Part shown: positions 1-11,268 of the stretch, in pieces
How the letters are laid out: each line of letters starts with the position of its first letter
Numbering within the stretch: position 1 is the stretch's first letter
Assembly: GCF_918698155.1 (NCBI RefSeq)
Contig: NZ_CAKKLX010000009.1
Span: 81,054-145,053, forward strand
Source: Roseomonas sp. CECT 9278
GTDB taxonomy: Bacteria; Pseudomonadota; Alphaproteobacteria; Acetobacterales; Acetobacteraceae
Length of the DNA stretch: 64,000 nt
Direction of reading: 5' to 3'
The notes under the pieces: model-generated
Told to the model about the DNA's origin: nothing
The model's input: the letters and a program-made list of their open reading frames with translations, nothing else
Databases searched by the model: none
Made by a program: the position numbers and the translations under genes

Positions 1-1
1 A

Positions 2-865
2 GTGGAGACCGTGATGCGTGGCCTGGCCGCGGTCCTGGAGGGGCAGCGCATCACCGAGGTCGAGCAGCGCCGACCCGACCTGCGCTTCCCCTTCCCGGCC
101 GGCCTGGTGCGCCGGATGGAGGGCCGGCGCGTGCTGTCGTTCCGCCGCCGCGCGAAATACATGCTGATGCGCCTGGAGGGCGGCGAGAGCCTGCTGATCC
201 ACCTGGGCATGTCCGGCCGCATGGTGGCGCGCCCGGCCGGGGCGGCGCCGGTGGCGCGGCTGGGTCCGTTGGGCGCGGCCTCCGATACGCGCGGTCACAA
301 TGCGCCGCCCGAGGCGCATGAGCACCTGGTGATCGCGACCGACCATGGCTGGCGCGTCGGCTTCGTGGACCCCCGCCGCTTCGGGTCGGTCGACCTGGTG
401 GCGACGGCGGCGGAGGATTCGCACCGGCTGCTGGCTGGCCTCGGGCCGGAGCCGCTGGAGGAGGGCTTCACGGATGCCGTGCTGTCGGCCGCGCTGGTCG
501 GTCGGCATACGCCGATCAAGGCGGCGCTGCTGGACCAGGGCGTGGTGGCGGGGCTGGGCAACATCTATGTCTGCGAGGCGCTGTTCCGCGCCGGCATCTC
601 GCCCCGGCGGCTGGCGGCCAGCGTGGCTGGGGTGCGCGCAGCGCGGCTGGTGCCCGCCATCAAGGCGGTGCTGGCCGAATCCATCGGCGCCGGCGGGTCT
701 TCCCTGCGCGACTATGTCCGCGCCGATGGGGAACTGGGCCGCTTCCAGGACACCTTCGCGGTCTATGGGCGGGAGGGCGCGCCCTGCCCGCATTGCGCCG
801 CCCCCATCCAGCGCATCGTGCAATCCGGCCGGTCCACCTTTTTCTGCGCGCGGGCGCAGCGTTGA
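2..865 (+). CDS. mutM: Formamidopyrimidine-DNA glycosylase, 5' end outside window
   Basis: Fpg/MutM removes oxidised purines such as 8-oxoguanine from DNA and nicks the abasic site. The reading frame is open from the window edge. The visible protein starts at ETVMRGL, which in the family follows MPELPEV, so about six N-terminal residues including catalytic Pro and Glu lie outside the window. Family landmarks include LIHLGMSGR, the PRRFG loop and [11 protein letters not shown]. The C-terminal zinc finger begins CPHC and continues to FCARAQR. The fourth zinc cysteine of the usual C-x2-C-x16-C-x2-C pattern is Ala here. The identity is firm; whether the finger still binds zinc is open. The position upstream of an enoyl-CoA hydratase and rpsT-dnaA fits the common alphaproteobacterial order. 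Confidence 0.95.
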   Translation: METVMRGLAAVLEGQRITEVEQRRPDLRFPFPAGLVRRMEGRRVLSFRRRAKYMLMRLEGGESLLIHLGMSGRMVARPAGAAPVARLGPLGAASDTRGHNAPPEAHEHLVIATDHGWRVGFVDPRRFGSVDLVATAAEDSHRLLAGLGPEPLEEGFTDAVLSAALVGRHTPIKAALLDQGVVAGLGNIYVCEALFRAGISPRRLAASVAGVRAARLVPAIKAVLAESIGAGGSSLRDYVRADGELGRFQDTFAVYGREGAPCPHCAAPIQRIVQSGRSTFFCARAQR

Positions 866-923
866 GGCGCCGGCCGCGCTGCGCTACAGCCGCGGGGCAC
901 ACACACGGCAAGGAAGGCGGCAC

Positions 924-1700
924 ATGCCCTACGAGATGATCCTGACCGAGACCGAGGGGCGCGTCGCCATCATCCGGCTGAACCGCCCGCAGGCGCTCAA
1001 CGCCCTGTGCGACCAGCTGATGACCGAGCTCGGCCAGGCGCTGCGCGGCTACGATGCCGACCCGGCGATCGCCGCCATCGTGCTGACCGGCAGCGAGAAG
1101 GCCTTCGCCGCCGGCGCCGACATCAAGGAGATGAAGGACCGCACCTTCCCCGCGGTCTATTTCAACGACTTCATCGCCGAGCGCTGGGAGACGGTGCTCG
1201 AGATCAGGAAGCCTGTCATCGCCGCGGTGGCCGGCTTCGCGCTGGGCGGCGGGTGCGAATTGGCGATGATGTGCGACCTGATCATCGCCGCCGATACCGC
1301 GAAGTTCGGCCAGCCGGAGATCAACCTCGGCATCATCCCGGGTGCCGGCGGCTCGCAGCGGCTGACGCGCGCGGTCGGCAAGTCCAAGGCCATGGAGATG
1401 ATCCTGACCGGCCGCATGATGGACGCTGTGGAGGCCGAGCGTGCCAGCCTGGTGACCCGCGTGGTGCCGGCCGCCGACCTGCTGGCCGAGGCGGTGAAGA
1501 TCGGCGCCAAGATCGCCGCGCTGTCCGCGCCCTCGGTCGCGATGGCCAAGGAAGCGGTGAACGCCGCCTTCGAAGGCGGCCTGACCGAGGGCGTGCGCAC
1601 TGAGCGCCGGCTGTTCCTCAGCCTGTTCGCGACCGAGGACCAGAAGGAGGGCATGTCGGCCTTCGCGGAGAAGCGCAAGCCGGCCTTCGGCAACCGTTGA
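924..1700 (+). CDS. Enoyl-CoA hydratase (crotonase family)
   Basis: A 258-residue crotonase-fold protein of normal length, expected to hydrate 2-enoyl-CoA in fatty-acid beta-oxidation in the cytosol. Visible landmarks are NRPQALNAL near the N-terminus, the oxyanion-hole segment [11 protein letters not shown] (about residues 55-65), [15 protein letters not shown] and the catalytic-glutamate region [16 protein letters not shown]. Both Glu positions of true hydratases (in GGGCELA and QPEINLG) are retained, which supports hydratase over isomerase. The start at 924 is preceded by AGGAAGG at 911-917. The gene lies between mutM and rpsT, as in many alphaproteobacteria. The exact chain-length preference cannot be read from sequence. 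Confidence 0.93.
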   Translation: MPYEMILTETEGRVAIIRLNRPQALNALCDQLMTELGQALRGYDADPAIAAIVLTGSEKAFAAGADIKEMKDRTFPAVYFNDFIAERWETVLEIRKPVIAAVAGFALGGGCELAMMCDLIIAADTAKFGQPEINLGIIPGAGGSQRLTRAVGKSKAMEMILTGRMMDAVEAERASLVTRVVPAADLLAEAVKIGAKIAALSAPSVAMAKEAVNAAFEGGLTEGVRTERRLFLSLFATEDQKEGMSAFAEKRKPAFGNR

Positions 1701-1735
1701 GCGGGCGCAGCCCGATGGTCCGGCGCACCGCCCGC

Positions 1736-1764
1736 TTGACGCGCCGCGCCGGACCGCATTAGAA
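1736..1764 (+). promoter_or_regulatory. Sigma-70-type promoter for rpsT
   Basis: A TTGACG hexamer (1736-1741) and a TTAGAA hexamer (1759-1764) are separated by exactly 17 bp. They lie about 75 bp upstream of the rpsT start. This is among the closest matches to a housekeeping promoter visible in this GC-rich window and suits a highly expressed ribosomal gene. Confidence 0.6.
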
Positions 1765-1838
1765 CCGCCGCCTTCGTCGCGGCCGGCCTTCGGTGCGCGA
1801 TAGCCTAGAACCTCTGATTGATGTGAGCCGCAAGCCCC

Positions 1839-2117
1839 ATGGCGAACACCGCGTCCGCGCGCAAGCGCATCCGCCAGAACGTGAAGCGCGTTGCGCGCAA
1901 CAAGGCGCGCAAGTCGCGCGTGCGCAGCTTCGTGCGCAAGCTGGAGGAAGCCATCGCGACCGGCGACAAGGCCGCCGCGCAGGAAGCCTTCCGCGCGGCG
2001 CAGCCCGAGCTGCAGCGCGCGGTGACCAAGGGCACGCTGCATGCGAACACGGTCGCGCGGAAGGTTTCGCGCCTGTCCGCGCGCGTGAAGTCGCTGGGAA
2101 CCGCCGCGGCTTCCTGA
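1839..2117 (+). CDS. rpsT: 30S ribosomal protein S20
   Basis: A 92-residue very basic protein beginning [14 protein letters not shown], the characteristic S20 N-terminus, followed by long Arg/Lys/Ala-rich helices and the typical end [10 protein letters not shown]20 binds 16S rRNA early in small-subunit assembly. The length fits the family (about 86-95 residues). It is transcribed from its own upstream promoter candidate and lies immediately before dnaA, the usual alphaproteobacterial arrangement. Confidence 0.98.
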   Translation: MANTASARKRIRQNVKRVARNKARKSRVRSFVRKLEEAIATGDKAAAQEAFRAAQPELQRAVTKGTLHANTVARKVSRLSARVKSLGTAAAS

Positions 2118-2122
2118 AAACG

Positions 2123-2146
2123 TCGCGACCCGGATAGCGGTCGCGA
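2123..2146 (+). terminator. Hairpin downstream of rpsT
   Basis: TCGCGACC (2123-2130) pairs perfectly with GGTCGCGA (2139-2146) across an 8-base loop, six bases after the rpsT stop codon. No clear T-run follows, so it may be an attenuator or 3'-stabilising hairpin rather than a strong intrinsic terminator. The remainder up to the dnaA start (about 240 bp) is presumably the dnaA control region. I see no convincing consensus DnaA boxes in it. Confidence 0.4.
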
Positions 2147-2385
2147 AGTCACGACACTTTCAATACTTGCAGAACGGGAGTCGCGATGATGAATCGCGGC
2201 CGCCGTTCTGCGTGCGTTGTTTGTTGACCCAGGCGCATTACGGATTTGTTGTTTGTGCTGCACGCGCCGAGGCCTAGTCTCGGAGGCGTTGTATGGGGGG
2301 TGGCTCGACCGACGGCCCGGCAGGGGCTGCGGCGAGGGGTCCGGGGAAAGCACCCCGGTATATGCACGAGGGGGCAGGGGGTCGC

Positions 2386-3822
2386 ATGGAGAAGCCAGCC
2401 GGGTCGGGTCCGTCGCTCTCCGCCGCGGCGATGGGAGAGGCCTGGGCGCGCATCCGTGGCCGTCTTCGCGAGGAAGTGGGCGAGGTCGAATACCGCACCT
2501 GGCTGCGCCAGATGACGCTCGCGGCCATCGAGGGCGACGAGGCCGTCGTGGTGTTGCCGACCCGCTTCCTGCGCGACTGGGTGCGCAGCCATTATGGCGA
2601 TCGTCTCAGCGCGCTGTGGCAGCAGGAAAGCCCCGCGGTGCGCCGCGTGGATGTCCGGCTGGGCCCGCAGCGCCCGGTCGAGGATGCCGAGGACGCGGCG
2701 CCCGCCGGTCGTGACGGGCCGCCGCGGCGCCACGGCCTCGCGGAACCGCTCTCCGCCGGCAAGGCGGCCGCGCGCAGCGGCGATGCGCGCGGCGACTGGT
2801 CGGCGCCGCTCGACCCGCGCTTCACCTTCGACACCTTCGTCGTCGGCAAGCCCAACGAATTCGCCCATGCCTGCGCGCGGCGCGTGGCCGAGAAGCCCGC
2901 GCTGCCCGGCTTCAACCCGCTGTTCCTGTATGGCGGCGTGGGCCTGGGCAAGACCCACCTGATGCACGCGGTCGCCTGGGCGATCCGCGATGGCGAACCG
3001 GCGCGCAATGTGGCCTACATGAGCGCCGAGAAGTTCATGTACCGCTTCATCGCCGCGCTGCGCAGCCAGTCCACCATGGAGTTCAAGGAGAGCCTGCGGT
3101 CGGTCGACGTGCTGATGGTCGACGACCTGCAGTTCCTGATCGGCAAGGACAATACGCAGGAGGAGTTCTTCCACACCTTCAATGCGCTGGTCGATGCCGG
3201 CAAGCAGATCGTCGTCAGCGCCGACAAGTCGCCCTCGGACCTGAATGGGCTCGAGGACCGGCTGCGCACGCGGCTGGGCTGCGGCATCGTCGCCGACATC
3301 CACGCCACCACCTTCGAGCTCCGCCTGTCGATCCTGGGCGCCAAGGCCATGGCCGCAGGCGTCGAGGTACCGAAGAACGTGCAGGAATTCCTCGCGCACA
3401 AGATCACGTCCAACATCCGTGAACTGGACGGCGCGCTGAACCGCCTGATCGCGCATGCCAACCTGTTCGGCCGCGCCATCACGCTCGAGAACGCGCAGGA
3501 AGTGCTGCAGGACATCCTGCGCGCGCATGATCGCCGCGTCACGATCGAGGAAATCCAGCGCAAGGTCGCCGAGCACTACAACATCCGCCTGACCGACATG
3601 AGCAGCGCGCGGCGCGCGCGCGCCGTGGCGCGGCCGCGCCAGGTTGCGATGTACCTGGCGAAGCAGCTGACCTCGCGCTCGCTGCCCGAGATCGGCCGGC
3701 GCTTCGGCAACCGCGACCACACCACGGTGATGCATGCGGTGTCGCGCATCTCCGAGCTGATGCAGGCGGATTCCGCCTTTGCCGAGGATGTCGAGCTGCT
3801 GCGGCGGATGCTCGAGACGTAG
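2386..3822 (+). CDS. dnaA: Chromosomal replication initiator protein DnaA
   Basis: DnaA binds the origin and melts it to start replication. The chosen start (ATG 2386, 478 residues) follows GCAGGGGG at 2374-2381. In-frame starts at 2293 and 2362 would add 31 or 8 residues that do not look like domain I. Domain I (about 1-90) contains WARIRGRLREEVGE and YRTWL. A variable linker follows. The AAA+ domain has Walker A GVGLGKTH (about residue 184) and Walker B VLMVDDLQF. Domain IV has the DnaA signature region from LTDMSS to FGNRDHTTVMHA. Length and domain order are normal. dnaN lies 578 bp downstream across an unusual repeat array. Confidence 0.98.
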   Translation: MEKPAGSGPSLSAAAMGEAWARIRGRLREEVGEVEYRTWLRQMTLAAIEGDEAVVVLPTRFLRDWVRSHYGDRLSALWQQESPAVRRVDVRLGPQRPVEDAEDAAPAGRDGPPRRHGLAEPLSAGKAAARSGDARGDWSAPLDPRFTFDTFVVGKPNEFAHACARRVAEKPALPGFNPLFLYGGVGLGKTHLMHAVAWAIRDGEPARNVAYMSAEKFMYRFIAALRSQSTMEFKESLRSVDVLMVDDLQFLIGKDNTQEEFFHTFNALVDAGKQIVVSADKSPSDLNGLEDRLRTRLGCGIVADIHATTFELRLSILGAKAMAAGVEVPKNVQEFLAHKITSNIRELDGALNRLIAHANLFGRAITLENAQEVLQDILRAHDRRVTIEEIQRKVAEHYNIRLTDMSSARRARAVARPRQVAMYLAKQLTSRSLPEIGRRFGNRDHTTVMHAVSRISELMQADSAFAEDVELLRRMLET

Positions 3823-3832
3823 ATTTTTTGCC

Positions 3833-4185
3833 CTCAGGCGCCGGGCGCCGCCTCCGGCGGCTTGGCTTGCGCGCCGTGCACTGGCGCATTGGCGGCCTGT
3901 GGGGTTCTGGGCGCGGTCGCGCCGTGCGCTCGCGGATCGTGCATCCGCACGATCCGGGTGTTTGTGCGGTTCCTCGGGCGCCGGCTCCGGCTCCGGCGGC
4001 GGGCTTGCGCGCCGTGCACGGACGCATTGGCGGCCGTCGATGGTCTGGGCGCGGTCGCGCCGTGCGCTCGCGGATCGTGCATCCGCACGATCCGGGTGTT
4101 TGTGCGGTTCCTCGGGCGCCGGGCGCCGCCTCCGGCGGCTTGGCTTGCGCGCCGTGCACTGGCGGATCGTGCATCCGCACGATCC
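3833..4185. repeat. Tandem ~139-bp repeat (2.5 copies) between dnaA and dnaN
   Basis: Unit 1 (3833-3972, 140 bp) and unit 2 (3973-4110, 138 bp) both begin CTC(A/G)GGCGCCGG and end GTGTTTGTGCGGTTC. Unit 3 (4111 to about 4185) begins the same way but lacks the middle. Every unit carries an identical 22-bp palindrome: GGATCGTG, six-base loop CATCCG, CACGATCC. The copies are at 3934-3955, 4072-4093 and 4164-4185. The long open frames across this stretch are repetitive, compositionally biased and shadow-like, so I read it as non-coding. Its place beside dnaA makes a replication or regulatory role conceivable. No standard DnaA boxes are obvious. Confidence 0.9.
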
Positions 4186-4400
4186 TTCCGATTCTGGGCA
4201 CCGGCCTGGATTTCCGCCCTTTTGGCGTGGCATTCCCGCCTTTCCCCCCCGGAATCCCGCTGATATGGTGCGGCCCCCTCGGCCGGCCGCCGCGCGGGCC
4301 GATTCGGCCCCGGTGTCCGCGGGGGAACCACGGGGGACACCGGCGGTCCCGCATCCTGCGATGCGGCGGCTGCCACAGGATCGGGGCGTCGGGTGCAGCG

Positions 4401-5531
4401 ATGAAGTTCACGGTCGACCGGGCAGTGCTGCTCAAGGCTCTCGCGCATGTGCAGAGCGTGGTGGAGCGGCGCAACACCATCCCCATCCTCGCGAATGTGC
4501 TGATCGACGCCAAGACCGAAGGCAGCCTGACGCTCACCGCCACCGACATGGAGATCGCGGTGGTCGAGGATGTCGCCGGCGTGACCGTCACGCGCGGCGG
4601 CCGGACCACGGCGCCGGCCTCGACGCTGTACGAGATCGTGCGAAAGCTGGCCGAGGGCGCGCGCGTGGAGTTCGACCATGGCGGCGGCGATGGACCGCTC
4701 TCGCTGCGCGCGGGCAAGTTCAACACCACGCTGTCCGTGCTGCCGGTCGACGACTTCCCCTCGATGACCGAGGGCAAGATGCCGACGAAGTTCGCCATCA
4801 AGGCCGGCGTGCTGCGCGACCTGATCGACCGCACGCGCTTCGCGATCAGCACCGAGGAAACGCGCTACTACCTGAACGGCATCTACCTGCACGCGGCGGA
4901 CAGCGATGGCACCGCGGTGCTGCGCGCGGTGGCCACCGACGGCCATCGCCTGGCGCGTGTCGAGGAACCGCTGCCCGAGGGTGCCAAGGGCATGCCCGGC
5001 GTGATCGTGCCGCGCAAGACCGTCAACGAGGTCCGCAAGCTGGCCGAGGAAACGCAGGACGAGATCGAGATCCGCCTGTCCGACACCAAGATCCGCTTCG
5101 CGTTGGGCACCGTCTCGCTGACCTCGAAGCTGATCGACGGCACCTTCCCGGAATACGAGCGCGTCATCCCGCGCGGCAACGACAAGAAGCTGACCGTGCC
5201 GAAGAAGGATTTCGAGGAAGCGGTGGCGCGCGTCGCGGCGATTTCGTCGGAGCGCTCGCGGCCGGTGAAGCTGTCCATCTCTCGAAACAACCTGCTGCTC
5301 TCGGCCGCCAGCCCGGAGCAGGGCCAGGCGCAGGAGGAGCTGGACGGCGATGCGGTGTCCTACGAAAGCACGCCGCTCGAGATCGGCTTCCAGGCGCGCT
5401 ACCTGACCGACATCACCGCGCAGATCGGCGAGAGCCTGGAATTCCTGTTCGCCGACGGTGCGGCGCCGACCATCGTGAAGGACGCCGCGAAGCCCGAGGC
5501 GCTGTATGTGCTGATGCCCATGCGGGTGTAG
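4401..5531 (+). CDS. dnaN: DNA polymerase III beta sliding clamp
   Basis: The beta clamp encircles DNA and tethers replicative and repair polymerases. The 376-residue length is typical. The N-terminus MKFTVDRAVLLKALAHVQSV is the canonical clamp start and fixes the start codon at 4401; the frame is open further upstream only through the repeat array. Landmarks are NTIPILANVLID, GKFNTTLSVLPVDDFP, RFAISTEETRYYLNGIYL, ATDGHRLA and the C-terminal YVLMPMRV that closes the last domain. The Shine-Dalgarno sequence is weak. The gene precedes a small membrane protein and recF. Confidence 0.98.
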   Translation: MKFTVDRAVLLKALAHVQSVVERRNTIPILANVLIDAKTEGSLTLTATDMEIAVVEDVAGVTVTRGGRTTAPASTLYEIVRKLAEGARVEFDHGGGDGPLSLRAGKFNTTLSVLPVDDFPSMTEGKMPTKFAIKAGVLRDLIDRTRFAISTEETRYYLNGIYLHAADSDGTAVLRAVATDGHRLARVEEPLPEGAKGMPGVIVPRKTVNEVRKLAEETQDEIEIRLSDTKIRFALGTVSLTSKLIDGTFPEYERVIPRGNDKKLTVPKKDFEEAVARVAAISSERSRPVKLSISRNNLLLSAASPEQGQAQEELDGDAVSYESTPLEIGFQARYLTDITAQIGESLEFLFADGAAPTIVKDAAKPEALYVLMPMRV

Positions 5532-5555
5532 TCCGCGGGTCCGGGCGATCACGCC

Positions 5556-6104
5556 ATGCACATCCTGATGCTGATCGCCGCGATGGCCGGCGGCTTCGCC
5601 TTCTGGTGGTTCCGGATGCGCCAGGGTGCCGAGGCAGCGCGCGACGTCATCGATGTCGCTGAGCGCGCACGGGGCGCGTTCCGGCGGCACCGCTTCAGGA
5701 CCAAGGTCGAAGGATCGACCCTGACCGCGGTGGACGACCCGGCCCTGGCCGCCGCCATCATGATGGCGGGCATCGCCGCGCAGAAGGGCATGGCGCCGAG
5801 CCGCAAGGCCGAGGACATCATCCGGCAGCACCTGGCGACGCGCATCGGCGTGAGCGATCCGGATGGCATGACCACCTACGCCATCTGGGCGGCCGGGCAG
5901 GTGACCGAACCGAACGACATGTCGCGCGCCCTGGCGAAGCTCTGGCGCGAGAAGCTGCAGCCGGTCGAGCGCCAGCAATTGCTGGACATGGCCTGGAGCG
6001 TCGCCGCCGTGGACGGACCGCCGACCGACAGCCAGGTCGATGCGCTGGAGCGGCTGCGCGAGCGCCTCGAACTGCCGCCATCCGAGACCGCCCGGCCTCG
6101 GTAG
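5556..6104 (+). CDS. TerB-like hypothetical protein with N-terminal membrane anchor
   Basis: A 182-residue protein. The first ~18 residues (MHILMLIAAMAGGFAFWW) form one probable transmembrane segment, followed by a basic stretch. Then comes an alpha-helical cytoplasmic domain with alternating acidic and hydrophobic segments (AAIMMAGIAAQKG, LLDMAWSVAAVDGPP) resembling the tellurite-resistance TerB/DjlA N-terminal fold. It sits 24 bp after dnaN and 50 bp before recF, so it is probably co-transcribed with replication genes. The function is unknown and the TerB resemblance is my judgement from pattern only. Confidence 0.75.
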   Translation: MHILMLIAAMAGGFAFWWFRMRQGAEAARDVIDVAERARGAFRRHRFRTKVEGSTLTAVDDPALAAAIMMAGIAAQKGMAPSRKAEDIIRQHLATRIGVSDPDGMTTYAIWAAGQVTEPNDMSRALAKLWREKLQPVERQQLLDMAWSVAAVDGPPTDSQVDALERLRERLELPPSETARPR

Positions 6105-6154
6105 CCCGCAGGCCGCGTCGGTTGCGGCGCGCCTGACGAGGAGCACCGCACCAC

Positions 6155-7309
6155 ATGCAGCCGATGCTCCGCCTCATTCGCCTGCGACTTGCCGATTTCC
6201 GCTCCTGGTCGTCGCTCGACGCAGGCTTCGACGCGGCGATCGTCGCGATCGCCGGCGAGAACGGCGTGGGCAAGACCAACCTGCTGGAGGCGATCTCGCT
6301 GATCGGTCCCGGGCGGGGGCTGCGTGGGGCGCGCATGGGGGAACTCGGGCGGCGCGTGGATGGCGCGGCGCGGCCCTGGGCGGCGGCGGGACGCTTCGAC
6401 ACGCCAGCGGGCGCCTTCGATCTTGGCACCGGGTCTCACCCCGAAGGCACCTCGGACCGCCGCGTCTTTCGCCTCGATGGCCAGCCGCTGCGCACGCAGT
6501 CGGAGCTGGCGGATCGCGTGGCCGCGGTGTGGCTGACGCCGCAGATGGACCGGCTGTTCCAGGAGGGCGCGTCGGGGCGGCGGCGCTTCCTGGATCGCTT
6601 GGCCTGGGCGCTGGAGCCGACGCATGCGCGGGAGGTCGCGGCGCATGACAACGCGATGTCCCAGCGCAACCGGCTGCTGGCGCAGGGGCGCGGGGATGCG
6701 CGCTGGCTCGCCGGGCTGGAGGATGCGATGGCACGCCACGCGGTCGCCGCCACCGCCGCGCGGCGCGCGCTGGCGCTGAGGCTGAACGCGGTGATGGCCT
6801 CCGGCGCGGCGACGGGGGTGTTTCCCGCGGCACGCATGGAGCTGGTCTGTCCGATCGCCGCGGCGCTCGCGGGGCAGCCCGCGCTGGCGGTCGAGGATGC
6901 GCTGCGCGTGGCGCTGGCGGCTGACCGGCGGCGCGATGCCGCTGCCGGGGGGGCTGCGCGCGGCGCGCATCGCGCGGACATGACGCTGGTGCATGTGCCG
7001 AAGGACCAGGTCGCCGAGATCTGCTCGACCGGCGAGCAGAAGGCGCTGCTGATCTCGACCGTGCTGGCCCATGCCGCGCTGATCGCCGAGGCGCGCGGCT
7101 TCGCCCCGCTGCTGCTGCTGGACGAGGTGGCGGCGCACCTCGATACCGCGCGGCGGGAGGCGCTGTTCGCCGCGCTGGCGGCGCTGCCCGCGCAGGTCTT
7201 CCTGACCGGCACGGAAACCGAGGTTTTCCGCCCGTTGCGGGGCATCGCGGACATCGTCGTGGCGCGGCCCGGAATCCTGCTGCCGGCGGGCGAAACCGGG
7301 TCGCCTTGA
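6155..7309 (+). CDS. recF: DNA replication and repair protein RecF
   Basis: RecF is an SMC-like ATPase that helps load RecA at single-strand gaps. The 384-residue protein has Walker A GENGVGKTN near residues 34-42, the ABC-type signature region CSTGEQKALLIS, and Walker B LLLLDEVAAHLD towards the C-terminus. Starts at 6155 or 6164 (MLRLIRL) are both possible. The dnaN - recF - gyrB order is the classical origin-region arrangement. Nothing is missing. Confidence 0.96.
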   Translation: MQPMLRLIRLRLADFRSWSSLDAGFDAAIVAIAGENGVGKTNLLEAISLIGPGRGLRGARMGELGRRVDGAARPWAAAGRFDTPAGAFDLGTGSHPEGTSDRRVFRLDGQPLRTQSELADRVAAVWLTPQMDRLFQEGASGRRRFLDRLAWALEPTHAREVAAHDNAMSQRNRLLAQGRGDARWLAGLEDAMARHAVAATAARRALALRLNAVMASGAATGVFPAARMELVCPIAAALAGQPALAVEDALRVALAADRRRDAAAGGAARGAHRADMTLVHVPKDQVAEICSTGEQKALLISTVLAHAALIAEARGFAPLLLLDEVAAHLDTARREALFAALAALPAQVFLTGTETEVFRPLRGIADIVVARPGILLPAGETGSP

Positions 7310-7366
7310 GGGGCGGAAACGCCTATATTGCAAACACGCTTCAGATCCCCTTTCCAGCAGGAGTGA

Positions 7367-9805
<2,439 letters not shown>

Positions 9806-9808
9806 GGC

Positions 9809-9822
9809 TGGTTGCGCAACCA
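9809..9822. promoter_or_regulatory. Perfect 14-bp palindrome upstream of the aminotransferase operon
   Basis: TGGTTGCGCAACCA is a perfect palindrome 31 bp before the aminotransferase start. Related sequences GGTTGCGTAAACC (12411-12423) and GGTTGCGCTACC (18263-18274) lie 25-32 bp before hyuB and the thiolase. It could be an operator for a common regulator or overlap core promoter elements. No regulator gene is adjacent. Confidence 0.4.
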
Positions 9823-9853
9823 TCGGGCACCCCAGCAGCCGCGAGGTGTTCCC

Positions 9854-11251
9854 ATGTCGCTCACCAACCAGCCCGATCCCGAGGAACGCCGGCGCGTCGT
9901 CGCGCAGGACCTGCAGAACGTCATGCACCCGATCCTCCAGCACAAGGCGCTGGAGAAGTCGCAGATGGTGGTGACCGGCGCGCGCGGGTCGACCATCACC
10001 GATGCCGACGGCACATCGTACCTCGATGCCATGGCCGGGCTGTGGTGCGTGAACATCGGCTATGGCCGCACCGAGCTCGCGCAGATCGCCGCCGAGCAGA
10101 TGGAGCAGATGGCCTACTACCCGCACACGGCCATGAACCTGCCCGCCGCGCGCCTGGCCGAGCAGATCAACACGCTGATGGGCGGCGACTACCACACCTA
10201 TTTCGTGAATTCGGGCTCCGAGGCGAACGAGGCCGGCTTCAAGGTCGCCCGCCAATACGCCAAGCACGAATTCCCCGGCCAGTTCCGCTTCAAGACCATC
10301 GCGCGCCACTACGCCTATCACGGCACCACGCTCGCCACGCTGGCGGCCGGCGGCATGGGCGAACGCAAGATGAAGTTCGAACCCTTCGCGGGCGAGTTCA
10401 TCCATGTGCCCGCACCGACCTGCTACCGCTGCCCCTACGGGCTGGAATACCCGTCCTGCAAGACGGCCTGCGCCACCGCGATCGAGGCGACCATCCAGTC
10501 CGAGGGTCCGCAGACGGTCGCGGAAGTGATCGTGGAGCCGATCATGTCGGGCGTCGGCGTCGCGGTGCCGCCCGACGACTACCTGCCCAAGGTCGAAGCG
10601 ATCTGCCGCAAATATGACGTGCTGCTGCATGTCGACGAGGTGATCAACGGCTTCGGCCGCACGGGAAAGATGTTCGGCCACCAGCACTACGGCATCAGCC
10701 CGGACATCATGGCGGTGGCGAAGGGGATCGTCTCCGCCTACCTGCCGATCGCGGCCACCGTGGTGAAGAACCGCGTCTTCGAATCCTTCCTCGGCGAGGT
10801 CGCGGAATCGCGCCAGGTGATGCAGGTGAACACCTATGGCGGGCACCCGGCCGCGGCGGCGGTGGCGGTGCGCAACATCGAGATCATGCTCGAGGAACAG
10901 CTGCCCCAGCGCGCCGCCAGCATGGGCGCCTACCTGATGGACCAGCTGCAGGCCGCGCTGTGGAAGCACGGCATCACCGGCGACATCCGCGGCAAGGGGC
11001 TGCTGATCGGCATCGAGCTGGTGACGGATCGTGATTCCAAGACCCAGCTCGACGGCGCGCTGGTCGGCGGCGTGGTGGAATTCTGCAAGGCGAATGGCGT
11101 GATCGTCGGGCGCTCCGGCGGCGGGTCGCGGCATTCCAACACCATCGTGCTGTCGCCGCCGCTGGTGATCACGCGCACCGAATGCGACACGCTGGTCGAG
11201 GTGCTGGACCGCGCGCTGGCGCATACCGTCGCGAAGATGGCCGGCGCCTGA
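9854..11251 (+). CDS. Class III (omega-type) aminotransferase, PLP-dependent
   Basis: A 465-residue fold-type I aminotransferase expected to move an amino group between an amine or omega-amino acid and a keto acid. Visible motifs are AGLWCVNIGYG near the N-terminus, NSGSEANEAGF (phosphate-binding turn), DEVINGFGRTGKMFG (PLP-pyridine Asp) and the Schiff-base lysine in AVAKGIVSAYLP. The start at 9854 follows GAGGTG at 9842-9847; a 14-residue upstream extension is less likely. It opens a five-gene run (aminotransferase, MFS carrier, HyuB, HyuA, Bug receptor), suggesting uptake and breakdown of a nitrogenous organic compound. The substrate is not deducible. Confidence 0.92.
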   Translation: MSLTNQPDPEERRRVVAQDLQNVMHPILQHKALEKSQMVVTGARGSTITDADGTSYLDAMAGLWCVNIGYGRTELAQIAAEQMEQMAYYPHTAMNLPAARLAEQINTLMGGDYHTYFVNSGSEANEAGFKVARQYAKHEFPGQFRFKTIARHYAYHGTTLATLAAGGMGERKMKFEPFAGEFIHVPAPTCYRCPYGLEYPSCKTACATAIEATIQSEGPQTVAEVIVEPIMSGVGVAVPPDDYLPKVEAICRKYDVLLHVDEVINGFGRTGKMFGHQHYGISPDIMAVAKGIVSAYLPIAATVVKNRVFESFLGEVAESRQVMQVNTYGGHPAAAAVAVRNIEIMLEEQLPQRAASMGAYLMDQLQAALWKHGITGDIRGKGLLIGIELVTDRDSKTQLDGALVGGVVEFCKANGVIVGRSGGGSRHSNTIVLSPPLVITRTECDTLVEVLDRALAHTVAKMAGA

Positions 11252-11268
11252 CACAACCCCTGCCGCGC

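Noticed and set aside
2118..2385. Possible oriC with DnaA boxes upstream of dnaA
   Set aside because: I could find no TTATCCACA-like boxes and no AT-rich unwinding element, so no origin feature is reported; GC skew would be needed.
3842..4185. CRISPR-like array between dnaA and dnaN
   Set aside because: Repeat units are ~139 bp and head to tail without unique spacers, and no cas genes are present; this is a tandem repeat.
2149..4233. A 694-codon reverse-strand open frame across dnaA and the repeat spacer
   Set aside because: It is the high-GC shadow of dnaA; the repeated peptide part only mirrors the 139-bp tandem repeat, and no family or start signal supports it.
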